From NCBI GenBank assembly GCA_009840695.1, contig VXNG01000032.1, forward strand, positions 1 through 16,601: a stretch of 16,601 nt of DNA, written 5' to 3'. Positions 6,850 through 14,692 of the stretch are shown here, in pieces. The first letter of the stretch is position 1, and each line of letters begins with the position of its first letter. The notes below the pieces were generated by a model, which was not told the DNA's origin, made no database searches, and saw nothing but the letters and a program-made list of their open reading frames with translations. Source of the DNA: Acidimicrobiaceae bacterium (lineage in GTDB: Bacteria; Actinomycetota; Acidimicrobiia; Acidimicrobiales; Aldehydirespiratoraceae). A program made the position numbers and the translations under genes.

Positions 6850-7962
6850 TCACTTTGCGAGAAGGCGGACCATCTCGCTCAGGGCCCGCTCAGTCCATTC
6901 TCGCCGACCGACCACATCGTCCACGGCTGGCGACACCACCGCGTGCCGGAGTCCAGCCTCGCCCAGGGCTCGAATCCGCTCGGCGGCGCGTTCGGGTGTG
7001 CCCCAGAGCACGATCTCCTCTATCAACTCGGTCGGGACCGCGTCGAGGGCGTCACGGAGCGCGTCGCCGTCCAGGGCGAACGGGTCGTAGTCGACGAATC
7101 CTCGGTGCTTCTCGCCGAGGGGATGTGTGCCGCCGAAGCGGGCCCAGTCGCCAGCGGGGAGCAGCAGTCCGAGGAGCTTCAAGCCGGGATCGTCGAGGGA
7201 CCTGCGGGCCTCGTCGTCGCGGTCGGCCAGGACGAGGACGAGTTCGACCGCGGGCAGGATGGCGGCGGCGTCGCGGCCAGCACGGCGGGCGTGCTCGCGA
7301 ACCCTGGCCAGGCTGGACCCGTAGCGATCGGGGTCGGCCATATCGGTCGGGTACCAGCCGTCGCCGAATTCGCCCGCGAGCCGGAGCATGCGGGGTCCCC
7401 GGCCGCCCACCCAGATCTCTGGAACGCCGCCGGGGCCGGGGCCCAGGTCGAGGCGGGCGCCGTCGAGCGGGAACCAGTCGCCGTCCAGGCTGATGGGCCC
7501 GGTGGAGTGCAGGCAGGCGCGGATTACGGCCAGCGCCTCCTCCAGCCTGCTCACCGGCCTTTCCTCGGCCAGGCCGTAGGGAACGGTGTTGGCCGCCTCG
7601 CCCGCGCCGATCCCGAGGATGGGCCGGGTCGTCACGAGATGGGAGAGGGTCAGGGCGGCCTGGGCGATGATGACCGGATGGCGGCGAACGGCCTCGGTGA
7701 CGCCCACTCCTATGCGAACGTCGCCCGCTCCGCCCGCCAGGAATCCGAGCAGCGTCTGGTACTCGAGATTCTCGTGCGGGGAGGCGGGCACTCCGGGCCC
7801 GGGCACCCATTCCGCCTCAGAGGCGAAGTCCACCAGGTGGTCCCACACGGTGAACGATGCCAGTCCGGCCGCCCGCGCCAGCGACAGGCCTTGCGACACC
7901 GAACTCACCGGCGGCTGCGGGGGGAAGGCGAGCCCGAGACGGATGCGGGGGTGGTCACTCAA
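6850..7962 (-). CDS. LLM-class flavin/F420-dependent oxidoreductase
   Basis: Luciferase-like monooxygenase superfamily, 370 residues. The TIM-barrel landmarks are RIRLGLAF (strand 1), ASFTVWDHLVD, the segment from VRIGVGVTEAVRRHPVIIAQ through TRPILGIGAGE, and PEIWVGGRGPRMLRLAGEFGDGWYP near mid-protein. Members use FMNH2 or, in actinobacteria, often reduced F420. No flavin reductase partner lies in the window, which leans slightly toward F420. The only start that leaves a complete first strand is TTG 7962, overlapping the end of the SIS gene by 8 nt; no ATG or GTG is available nearby, so translation is probably coupled. Its presence in a sugar-catabolic operon suggests an oxidation step on the imported compound. 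Alkanesulfonate/sulfoquinovose monooxygenases are relatives, but nothing specific supports them. Confidence 0.8.
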   Translation of the reverse strand: MSDHPRIRLGLAFPPQPPVSSVSQGLSLARAAGLASFTVWDHLVDFASEAEWVPGPGVPASPHENLEYQTLLGFLAGGAGDVRIGVGVTEAVRRHPVIIAQAALTLSHLVTTRPILGIGAGEAANTVPYGLAEERPVSRLEEALAVIRACLHSTGPISLDGDWFPLDGARLDLGPGPGGVPEIWVGGRGPRMLRLAGEFGDGWYPTDMADPDRYGSSLARVREHARRAGRDAAAILPAVELVLVLADRDDEARRSLDDPGLKLLGLLLPAGDWARFGGTHPLGEKHRGFVDYDPFALDGDALRDALDAVPTELIEEIVLWGTPERAAERIRALGEAGLRHAVVSPAVDDVVGRREWTERALSEMVRLLAK

Positions 7963-9088
7963 CGACGATGGCGCTTTCGTAGATCTGGGGATCCCCGTCG
8001 ATGCGATGAACAGTCTCGCCCATTCCGTACATCGAACCGCCAAGATTCTCAGCTAGACCGAAGGCGAGGATCTGGGCCGGTACGGAATCGACCAGCGGGG
8101 CGGTGGCGGCGGGTCCGCCGGTGGCATACACGGAATCGGCCACACCTGAGAACGACCGGGCGTGGCCCGGTGTCGTGATGACGCCCAGATCCACACCCAG
8201 CCGGTGCAGGTAGTGCGAGATCTCGATGGTGCGGGTGATCGAGCGGTCGCCGGGTGCGAACAACACGACCATGAACGAGTCCGACACCAGCGAGTACTCG
8301 TCGTGGGCGTACTCCTCCGTCTCCTGCCATATCGCAGTGAGTTGGCTGATCTCGAGCACCTTCCGCACGAGATGTCGGGCCGCCGCCAATGTCGGGCCGG
8401 CGGCCAGGGCCAGCAGCGTGGTGGCTCGGGTGGCCCGAGCTGCCTGCGACATGGCCGCTTCCCAGACCGCATCCACCGCGCCGTCGATCGACGCAGGGGT
8501 CTCGTCGATAGCGCTCCTGAACTCGTCGGAGCGGTTGCCCGGAACGAGGGCGCAGGCCACTTCGCTGAGGGCGATCGAGCCCACGGTGAAGGACGTCGTC
8601 CCGGGGATCGGGCCCAGCTTGGGGAACGGGACGACCATCAGGGAATCCACCGGCTCGGCCGCCAGCGGCGAGTCGGCCCGGGCCGTCACGGCCATCGTGA
8701 CCATTCCCCGGGCGCGAGCCGCACGGACACCCTCGATCACCCGGGTGACCTTCCCCGATTGCGACAGCGCGACCACGAGGGATCCGGGCGGCGCAGTGTC
8801 GACGGCGTAGGACGAGAAGGTCATGGCGGGAACGGCCTCGACGGCCGTGTCCGGCAGCAAGCGCTCCCATAGGGGGCGGGATGCCATCGCGCCGTCGAGG
8901 CTGTCGCCGCATCCGATGAGATAGACGCGTTCGGGGCGGGGCGGGAGACCTCTCACGGCCGTCTCGGCGGCCTGCCGGAGCAGTGGCACCTGCTCGGCCA
9001 TCACCGCGCCCTGGCGGCGAATGTCCTCACCGAACAGCCGAAGCAACTCGGGGTCGTGATGCACGATTCCGCTCCCTTCGCCCGGCAT
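7955..9088 (-). CDS. SIS-domain protein, sugar isomerase / fructosamine-6-phosphate deglycase-like
   Basis: The 377-residue protein has two SIS (sugar isomerase) domains and resembles the isomerase half of GlmS and the deglycases FrlB/FraB. First domain: VYLIGCGDS (about 55-63), ALSQSGKVTRVIEGVRAA (about 108-125) and AVTARADSP (about 133-141). In the second, the segment WQETEEYAHDEYS (about 254-266) lies where the family has GE(L/F)xHGP. The Glu and His appear kept but the GP is lost. SIS enzymes isomerise or deaminate/deglycate ketose or aldose phosphates, and pairing with a PfkB kinase is the hallmark of Amadori-compound degradation. ATG 9088 has a strong AGGGGGTGA eight bases upstream; GTG 9064 (after AAGGGAG) is a real alternative, GTG 9100 less so. 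The gene lies 30 nt after the permease and overlaps the LLM gene. Confidence 0.82.
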   Translation of the reverse strand: MPGEGSGIVHHDPELLRLFGEDIRRQGAVMAEQVPLLRQAAETAVRGLPPRPERVYLIGCGDSLDGAMASRPLWERLLPDTAVEAVPAMTFSSYAVDTAPPGSLVVALSQSGKVTRVIEGVRAARARGMVTMAVTARADSPLAAEPVDSLMVVPFPKLGPIPGTTSFTVGSIALSEVACALVPGNRSDEFRSAIDETPASIDGAVDAVWEAAMSQAARATRATTLLALAAGPTLAAARHLVRKVLEISQLTAIWQETEEYAHDEYSLVSDSFMVVLFAPGDRSITRTIEISHYLHRLGVDLGVITTPGHARSFSGVADSVYATGGPAATAPLVDSVPAQILAFGLAENLGGSMYGMGETVHRIDGDPQIYESAIVVE

Positions 9089-9118
9089 TGCGACGGTCAC
9101 CCCCTGTCCGCTCGGCCT

Positions 9119-10114
9119 CTAGCGCCGGATGCGCGGGTCGGCCAGCATCTGCGCGATGTCGACGGCGGTGTTCACGATCACATACAGGCTTCCCAAGATC
9201 AACGTCACGGCCGCGATGGCTGCGAAGTCGTTGGTGGGGATGCTCTGAGCCGTGTACCAGCCGATCCCGGGCCATGCGAAGATCTGCTCGACGATCACCA
9301 CACCGGCGAACATGAGTCCCAGCTGGAGGCCGCCCATGGTCATGGCCGGCCCCGAGGCGTTCCTGAGGGCGTGCCGGCGCAGCACGAGCCGTTCGGCCAG
9401 GCCCTTGGCTCGGGCGGTGCGAACGTAGTCCGAGTCCAGGCTGGTGTGGAGGCTGCTGCGCAGCACGCGTCCGATCGCCACCGCGGAGGCCAACCCGATC
9501 GTGGTCGCGGGCAGGATGAGATGCCGCAGTGCGTTCCAGAAGGCGTCGAGCCGGCCGTGCAGGATGGCGTCGACGGTGAGCAGTTGCGTGGGGCCCTCCG
9601 GCATGTCGGGCAGGCTCGATCGGCCCGTGCCCGGCAGCCAGCCCAGGTTCCTGGACATGACCAGGATCAGGCCGAAGGCGAGCAGGAACGAGGGCACCGA
9701 CGCCCCCATCAGCATCACGTTGCGGATGACTCCTGATCCTCGCCAACGGGCCGCCGACACGACCCCGAGGACGAGCCCGCCCATGGCGGCGAACATGATG
9801 CCGTAGAGCGCCAGTTCCATGGTGGCCGGCACGAAGGCGGCCAGGTCCTCGGACACGGCCCGGCGGGTGCGCACCGACACCTGGAAGTCCCCGTGGGCGA
9901 TGTCGTTGAGGTAGGTGAAGTACTGGACGACGAGGGGCTGGTCGAGTCCGAGTTCTCGCGAGTACTCCTCCACCGCCCCGATCGAGGCTTGGGGACCGAG
10001 CGCGACCCTGGCCGGGTTGGCCGGGGTGATCTGGCGCAGCAGGAAGATCACCGCGGTGAGCACGAGCAGCACCACGACCATGGCCGCCAGCCGGCGCAGG
10101 ATGAGCACGGCCAT
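9119..10114 (-). CDS. ABC transporter permease, DppB/OppB type
   Basis: The 331-residue inner-membrane permease of the binding-protein-dependent type has an N-terminal helix (LILRRLAAMVVVLLVLTAVIF) and the typical DppB periplasmic stretch ELGLDQPLVVQYFTYL. About five more helices follow. The EAA loop that docks the ATPase is DYVRTARAKGLAERLVLRRHALRNA, followed by the conserved EQIFAWPGIGWYT. It forms a heterodimer with the DppC-type protein encoded just upstream. ATG 10114 directly abuts the stop of that gene (TAG at 10117-10115), with no intergenic base. The ligand class cannot be told from the permease. Confidence 0.93.
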   Translation of the reverse strand: MAVLILRRLAAMVVVLLVLTAVIFLLRQITPANPARVALGPQASIGAVEEYSRELGLDQPLVVQYFTYLNDIAHGDFQVSVRTRRAVSEDLAAFVPATMELALYGIMFAAMGGLVLGVVSAARWRGSGVIRNVMLMGASVPSFLLAFGLILVMSRNLGWLPGTGRSSLPDMPEGPTQLLTVDAILHGRLDAFWNALRHLILPATTIGLASAVAIGRVLRSSLHTSLDSDYVRTARAKGLAERLVLRRHALRNASGPAMTMGGLQLGLMFAGVVIVEQIFAWPGIGWYTAQSIPTNDFAAIAAVTLILGSLYVIVNTAVDIAQMLADPRIRR

Positions 10115-10972
10115 CTAGCGGTCCCCGATCAGATCGCGCAGGGCGTCGCCGGCCAGGTTGGCGGTGTAGGCCAGCGCCGCGACCGCGATTCCCGGAAAGA
10201 CGGGGACCCACCATTTCGAGAGCAGGAAGCGCAGACCCTGGGCCGCCATCGCTCCCAGCTCCGGCGCCGGTGCGGGTGCTCCCAGCCCCAGGAACGACAG
10301 GCCTGCCAGTATCAGCACCAGGTAGCCCACGTCGAGACTGGCAACGACCAGCACGGAGGGTCCGGCGCCGGGGAGCAGGTGGCGACTCCACAGCCGCAGT
10401 CTCCCGACGCCGGCGAGCTTGGCCGCGTCGACGTGGGGGCGGGCTCCGATGGCGGTGACCTCTCCCCGCACGATCCGGGCGTACCAGGGCCACCACACGA
10501 TCGAGACCGCCAGCAGGGTGTTGGTGAACGACGGCCCCAGGGCGGCCACCACCGCGATGGCCAGCACCGGCGCGGGAAGGGCGAGGAACACGTCGGTGAG
10601 CCGCATGAGGAGCATGTCGACCCAGCCGCCCACCGCGCCGGCCACCAGCCCGATGACGCTGCCGATGATCACGCCCGAGGCGATGACGAGGACTGCGCCG
10701 ATCAGGCTGAGCCTGAGCCCGAATATCAGCCGGGACAGGATGTCGCGCCCTACCTCGTCCGTTCCGAGCCAGGCGCTGCCGCTGGGCGAGCTGAGGGGGA
10801 TGCCTGAAGGCGCAGTGGCGCTGTGGGGAGCGACAACAGGCGCGGCGATGGCCACCAGGACCAGGACCGTCAGCGCGGCCAGCCCGAGCCCGTCCGACAG
10901 CCGCAGACGCCTCAAGGAACCCAGGAAGCGCTCGCTGGCCGTTCCGAGGCTGGTGGTGCCGGTGCCGGTCAT
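10115..10972 (-). CDS. ABC transporter permease, DppC/OppC type
   Basis: The 285-residue permease has the DppC-type layout: one helix (LGLAALTVLVLVAIAAPVVAP), then the conserved periplasmic segment WLGTDEVGRDILSRLIFGLR (family 'LGTDxxGRDxxSR'). Five further helices follow, with an EAA loop PHVDAAKLAGVGRLRLWSRHLLPGA and the characteristic SFLGLGAPAPAPELGAM. ATG 10972 overlaps the ATPase stop by four bases (ATGA), and the next gene starts immediately after its own stop, so ATPase, DppC and DppB are translationally coupled. Partner of the DppB-type permease. Confidence 0.93.
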   Translation of the reverse strand: MTGTGTTSLGTASERFLGSLRRLRLSDGLGLAALTVLVLVAIAAPVVAPHSATAPSGIPLSSPSGSAWLGTDEVGRDILSRLIFGLRLSLIGAVLVIASGVIIGSVIGLVAGAVGGWVDMLLMRLTDVFLALPAPVLAIAVVAALGPSFTNTLLAVSIVWWPWYARIVRGEVTAIGARPHVDAAKLAGVGRLRLWSRHLLPGAGPSVLVVASLDVGYLVLILAGLSFLGLGAPAPAPELGAMAAQGLRFLLSKWWVPVFPGIAVAALAYTANLAGDALRDLIGDR

Positions 10973-12759
10973 TGGATCGGGGGTGCTTGGCCGGGAACCG
11001 AGGCCAGCAGGGTCTTGGTGTACGCATGCTGGGGAGCCGATATGACCTCGCCGGCTTGGCCGATCTCCACAATCTCTCCTGATTGGATGACGGCGATCCG
11101 GTCGGCTACCACTCGAGCAGCAGCCAGGTCATGGGTGACGAACATCACGGTCAAGCTCAACTCCCGGCGGAGCTGCCCGATCAGGTTGAGGACAACGGCC
11201 CCCAACGAGACGTCGAGCGCGCTGGTCGGTTCGTCGGCCAGGAGGAGGCCGGGCGGCGCGACGATGGCCCGAGCGAGAGCGACCCGCTGAGCCTGGCCCC
11301 CTGAGAGCTGGCGAGGCTTGGCCGTCATCAGCTCCTCGGTCAGGCCGACGCGCTGGAGCGCATCGGTCACTAGGCGGCGGACCTCTGTCTTGGACATCCC
11401 GTGGCCCCGCAGACGCTCGCCCACCAACTCGCGCACGCTCAGCCACGGAGTCAGCGATGCCAGCGCGTCCTGAAAGACCATCTGCGGGTCGAGGTCCTCC
11501 GCCAGGGCGAGTTCGCCATCGTCGTTCTCGAGCAAGCCGGCCACCACCCGTAGCAGCGTCGACTTGCCGCAGCCGCTCTCGCCCACCAGGGCGATGGCCT
11601 CACCCCTGCGAACCGCCAGGCTGATTCCCCGCAGCGCTTGGACTTCCTGGTGGGACCAGCCTTTCCGCTTCTTGAACGTCTTCGTCACGCCGTCCAGGCG
11701 AACTACGGCGTCTTCGGAGACGGCTCCCTCGGCCCAGGGGGGCGGCGGCTCGAACTCTGCCCGGTAGGTGGCCGCCTCCTGGAGACGGATGCAGGCCGAC
11801 AGGCCGCCGCCGGTCAACTCGACCAACTCGGGCATGCGAGCCTCGCAGTCGTCGATCCTCAACTCGCATCTTGGCGCGAACGGGCAGCCGCTGGGGGGAA
11901 GGCGTGGATCCGGGGGTTCCCCGGGCAGTGATATGAGGGGGCGTTCCCGGCTGGAGGACAGGCTGAGCCGCGACTGCAGCAACCCGATCGAGTATGGGTG
12001 CGCGGGCTCGGTGAGCATCGCTTGCGAGCCGCGGGACTCGAGGAGCTTCCCGGCGTACAGGACGGCGATGCGGTCTGCGATCTCAGAGGCGACCCCCAGG
12101 TCGTGGGTGACCAGCAGGAAGGAGCAGCCGAGATGGTCACGAAGCGATGCCAGCAGTTCCAGGATCTGCATCTGGACCGTGACGTCGAGGGCCGTCGACG
12201 GTTCGTCGGCCACGACGAGTGACGGGTTCCCGGCGATGGCCATGGCGATCATGATCCGCTGGAGTTGACCGCCGGAGAACTCGTGGGGGTAGCTGTCGAG
12301 CCTTTCCTGCGGGTTGGGCACGCCCACCGCTTCGAGCAGCTTGACCGACTCGCCGGTGGACCCGGAGGATTCCAGGAGCTGGCGCCCGACCGTCATGGTC
12401 GGGTTCAGCGATGTCATGGGGTTCTGGAACACGGCGCCGAGTTGGGTGTTGAGCAGTCGACGCCGTTGCGCCGCCGGTGCTGACACCATGTCGACGCCCA
12501 TGACCCGGGCGGTGCCGCTGACCTTGGGAGCGGGCTCGCCCCGTAGCAGACCGAGCAGGGAGAGACTGAGGACGGTCTTGCCCGACCCGGACTCTCCGAC
12601 CAACCCGACGATCTCGCCGGGCTCGATCCGCAGCGACACGCCCCGCAGGGCATGAACGGGCCGGCCTCTGCGCTCGAATGTGACCTTCAAGTCGGACACG
12701 TCGACGACTCGCGCCGGCGTACCTGCTGGCTCCGGGGCGTCGACTGAAGATGTCTTCAT
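10969..12759 (-). CDS. Fused two-domain ABC transporter ATPase (DppD-DppF type)
   Basis: One 596-residue chain carries both nucleotide-binding domains of a dipeptide/oligopeptide-type importer. NBD1: Walker A GESGSGKT (about 55-62), signature FSGGQ (161-165), Walker B LVVADEP (181-187). NBD2: GESGCGKS (393-400), LSGGQ (485-489), LLLADEP (505-511). Between them is the Opp/Dpp C-terminal module with four cysteines at about 292, 298, 305 and 323 (GCPFAPRC then C and C), a pattern reported to hold an iron-sulfur cluster in some DppD proteins. Start ATG 12759 is preceded by TTGAGGGGC, with unusually short spacing; TTG 12780 is an alternative. A hairpin lies between this gene and the solute-binding gene. 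Both sites look intact, so an active ATPase is expected. Confidence 0.95.
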   Translation of the reverse strand: MKTSSVDAPEPAGTPARVVDVSDLKVTFERRGRPVHALRGVSLRIEPGEIVGLVGESGSGKTVLSLSLLGLLRGEPAPKVSGTARVMGVDMVSAPAAQRRRLLNTQLGAVFQNPMTSLNPTMTVGRQLLESSGSTGESVKLLEAVGVPNPQERLDSYPHEFSGGQLQRIMIAMAIAGNPSLVVADEPSTALDVTVQMQILELLASLRDHLGCSFLLVTHDLGVASEIADRIAVLYAGKLLESRGSQAMLTEPAHPYSIGLLQSRLSLSSSRERPLISLPGEPPDPRLPPSGCPFAPRCELRIDDCEARMPELVELTGGGLSACIRLQEAATYRAEFEPPPPWAEGAVSEDAVVRLDGVTKTFKKRKGWSHQEVQALRGISLAVRRGEAIALVGESGCGKSTLLRVVAGLLENDDGELALAEDLDPQMVFQDALASLTPWLSVRELVGERLRGHGMSKTEVRRLVTDALQRVGLTEELMTAKPRQLSGGQAQRVALARAIVAPPGLLLADEPTSALDVSLGAVVLNLIGQLRRELSLTVMFVTHDLAAARVVADRIAVIQSGEIVEIGQAGEVISAPQHAYTKTLLASVPGQAPPIQ

Positions 12760-12793
12760 GCCCCTCAAGGCACCCGACAATAGCCCGCCGCTC

Positions 12794-12821
12794 GACCCCG
12801 CCGCCCAACGGCGACGGGGTC
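12794..12821 (-). other. RNA hairpin between solute-binding-protein and ATPase genes
   Basis: GACCCCGTCGCC and GGCGGCGGGGTC (minus strand) pair over 12 bp, including one U-G wobble, around a GUUG loop. On the minus-strand RNA the stem is complete; on the plus strand it would contain an A-C mismatch, so it is suited to the operon's own transcript. No U-run follows, so it is not a classical terminator. A stabiliser of the upstream lipoprotein message, or partial attenuator giving less ATPase/permease than binding protein, is the likely role. Confidence 0.7.
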
Positions 12822-12844
12822 TCGCGGTGGCTCGATTTCGACTG

Positions 12845-14530
12845 CTAGCCGTCCCTCAGCGACGCGATCCGCAACGCCGACAGATCGTCGTACCGGTGCT
12901 CGAATCCGGTCATGCCCGGCCGGGCGACCACGGTCTCGATGACATCGGCCAGCGGCACGAAGGCGCCGCACTCGGCATAGGCCTCGGAGGCCTGGGCGTA
13001 GACCTCGGCCACGGCCTCGTCGCCGACCACCCTCAGACCATCGAATGAGAACTGGTCACCCTCGCTGCAGACCTCAGGCGAGAAGTAGGAGAGCCCTCCA
13101 CCGGGACGGTAGAAGAGGTCCGACCAGGTGAAGGCATGGGCTGCATCCGGGGTCGCCGGCAGTATCAGAGCATCGGGTCGGATGTCTGGCGTGGTCGGGT
13201 ACTCGAACGTCTCCGGCTGAGTCACGCCCCGGCTGGTGGTGTTGAGACCCGCCGCGGTGAGTTGAGCGGCGACCAAGCCCGCCACCTGCTGGTTGTTCGG
13301 ATTGTCGGTAGTGAACGCCAGGTCGATGGTCGCGTCCTCCCAGCCACCGGCAGCAACTGCGTCGGTCAATGCCTGGGGGTTGTGCCCGGGCTCGAACAGG
13401 CCCTTCCCCGGGGGCAGCATCCCTTGCGGGAACAGAGTCGTCGCCACCTTGGCCAAATCGCCGTAGACCTGCTCGACGATGAACTCGCGGTCGATTGCCT
13501 GCGGCACCGCGGCCCGTATGGCCGGGTCCGTGAATGGCCCGTCATGGGTGTTCAGGTGCATGACCACGAAGTTGATTCCGGTGTGCTGGAACACCTCGAA
13601 TCCCGCGTCCTGGAATCTCGGCAGGTCGTTCTTGGTGACCCCGTGGATCATGATGTCCAACCCACCGTTCTCGAGTTCGAGCATCTGGGTGGTGAAGTCC
13701 GGGATCACGCGGATGTGTATCGGGGAGAAGCAGGCGGGGACGTAGGGAGCCTCGCCCCAGTAGTCGTCGAAGCGGGTGAGCTCGTACTCGCCCGGTTCGA
13801 AGCTGCTGATGTAGTAGGGCCCTGTCCCGGCCGAGTTCGTGGCTATCCAAGCCTGGGCGAGGTCGCCGTCGACCTCGTTGGCCTCGACCGCTTCGGGACT
13901 GACTATGCCCGGGCCGTACGGCGCGGCCATGTAGTGGATGAACGCGCTGTCGGGCTGGTTCAGGGTGATGATGAGCGTGTAGTCGTCCGGAGTCTCGTAG
14001 CTCGCCACGTCCCAGAGCATGTATGCGGGTCCGGCGTCCACGCCCACCCTGCGCTCGAAGCTCCTCACGACGTCCTGAGCGGTCAGGTCGGTGCCGTCGT
14101 GGAACTTGACACCCTCACGGATCTGGAACGTGTACACCAGCCCGTCGTCGCTGATGTCGTAACTCGACGCCAGCAGCGGCTCGATCTCGGGCAGGTCCGT
14201 GTTCGGCTTGTAGCGGAGCAGGCCTTCGTAGGCGCCGCGGGTGACGTTGAGCCCGTCGGACTGGTAGAAGATCGCCGGGTCGGGCACCTGCATGTCGAAT
14301 GGGAACGCCATCTCGAGCGGCCCGCAGTCCTCTACTGCCTCGCTGACGGCTTCGCTGTCTTCCGTGGCCGCGGGCGCGTCGCTGTCCGCGGTGGTGGTCG
14401 GGGCGGTGGTCGGGGCAGCTGGAGCCGGCTCGTCGCTGTCGTCGTCACCGCAGGCTGCGGCAACCAGCGCCAAGACGATCACACCTGCAACGATGACGCC
14501 GCGGTTGGAACCGATGGTTTTCCCGCGCAT
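12845..14530 (-). CDS. Solute-binding lipoprotein, family 5 (DppA/OppA type)
   Basis: The 561-residue extracytoplasmic binding protein is the receptor of the adjacent importer. The N-terminus is a lipoprotein signal: basic MRGKTIGSNR, a hydrophobic stretch, then the lipobox LVAAAC with Cys27. A ~40-residue Asp/Thr/Pro/Ala linker follows, a common tether in actinobacteria. Family-5 landmarks are YEGLLRYKPN, PLLASSYDISDDGLVYTFQIREGVKFHDGTDLTAQDVVRSFER, the block from GTGPYYISSFEPGEYELTRFDDYWG, and IRAAVPQAIDREFIVEQVYG. Family members bind peptides, opines, nickel chelates or oligosaccharides; the ligand here is unknown. ATG 14530 has AAGGGGGA seven bases upstream; GTG 14566 is less likely. It heads the minus-strand operon and is preceded by a promoter with a LacI-type operator. 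Confidence 0.95.
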   Translation of the reverse strand: MRGKTIGSNRGVIVAGVIVLALVAAACGDDDSDEPAPAAPTTAPTTTADSDAPAATEDSEAVSEAVEDCGPLEMAFPFDMQVPDPAIFYQSDGLNVTRGAYEGLLRYKPNTDLPEIEPLLASSYDISDDGLVYTFQIREGVKFHDGTDLTAQDVVRSFERRVGVDAGPAYMLWDVASYETPDDYTLIITLNQPDSAFIHYMAAPYGPGIVSPEAVEANEVDGDLAQAWIATNSAGTGPYYISSFEPGEYELTRFDDYWGEAPYVPACFSPIHIRVIPDFTTQMLELENGGLDIMIHGVTKNDLPRFQDAGFEVFQHTGINFVVMHLNTHDGPFTDPAIRAAVPQAIDREFIVEQVYGDLAKVATTLFPQGMLPPGKGLFEPGHNPQALTDAVAAGGWEDATIDLAFTTDNPNNQQVAGLVAAQLTAAGLNTTSRGVTQPETFEYPTTPDIRPDALILPATPDAAHAFTWSDLFYRPGGGLSYFSPEVCSEGDQFSFDGLRVVGDEAVAEVYAQASEAYAECGAFVPLADVIETVVARPGMTGFEHRYDDLSALRIASLRDG

Positions 14531-14599
14531 GTTTGTGTCCCCCTTCTGTTGTGTCGCCGCCACCACGCCACAGCGCGGGATGGCGCCTCCAGGAAGCGG

Positions 14600-14628
14600 A
14601 CGCTAACATGCTGAAATCGATTTCGCAA
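14600..14628 (-). promoter_or_regulatory. Candidate promoter of the transporter operon
   Basis: On the minus strand TTGCGA (14628-14623) and TAGCGT (14605-14600) lie exactly 17 bp apart, upstream of the lipoprotein start. The -35 matches TTGACA at four bases; the -10 is weak. Transcription would start near 14593, giving a leader of about 60 nt with a strong ribosome-binding site. The LacI-type palindrome fills most of the spacer, which supports the placement. Confidence 0.4.
14613..14624. promoter_or_regulatory. LacI-type operator palindrome in front of the transporter operon
   Basis: GAAATCGATTTC is a perfect 12-bp palindrome with central CG, identical to the core of the site at 642-655. 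It lies 83-94 nt upstream of the lipoprotein ATG, between the candidate -35 and -10, where bound protein would block RNA polymerase. Repression by the LacI-family protein of this locus is the inference. Confidence 0.65.
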
Positions 14629-14692
14629 GCCTTGGGGAGGGTGTCCCGGCTATGGCCGCGTGGTCGGCAGGACGCGGGTCGCATGCCTCAGG

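Noticed and set aside
6943..8178. 411-codon plus-strand open frame antisense to the LLM gene
   Set aside because: No recognisable domain. The LLM protein on the minus strand shows clear superfamily motifs and fits the operon spacing.
9027..11072. 681-codon open frame on the minus strand across both permeases
   Set aside because: It is Arg/Pro/Gly-rich shadow translation of the two clearly recognisable permease genes on the same strand in other frames.
12831..12843. CTCGATTTCGA near the lipoprotein stop as a third LacI site
   Set aside because: Only half of the palindrome is present and it is not in a promoter position.
13136..14614. 492-codon plus-strand open frame antisense to the solute-binding protein gene
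   Set aside because: Composition is that of a shadow frame; the minus strand holds a complete family-5 binding protein with lipobox.
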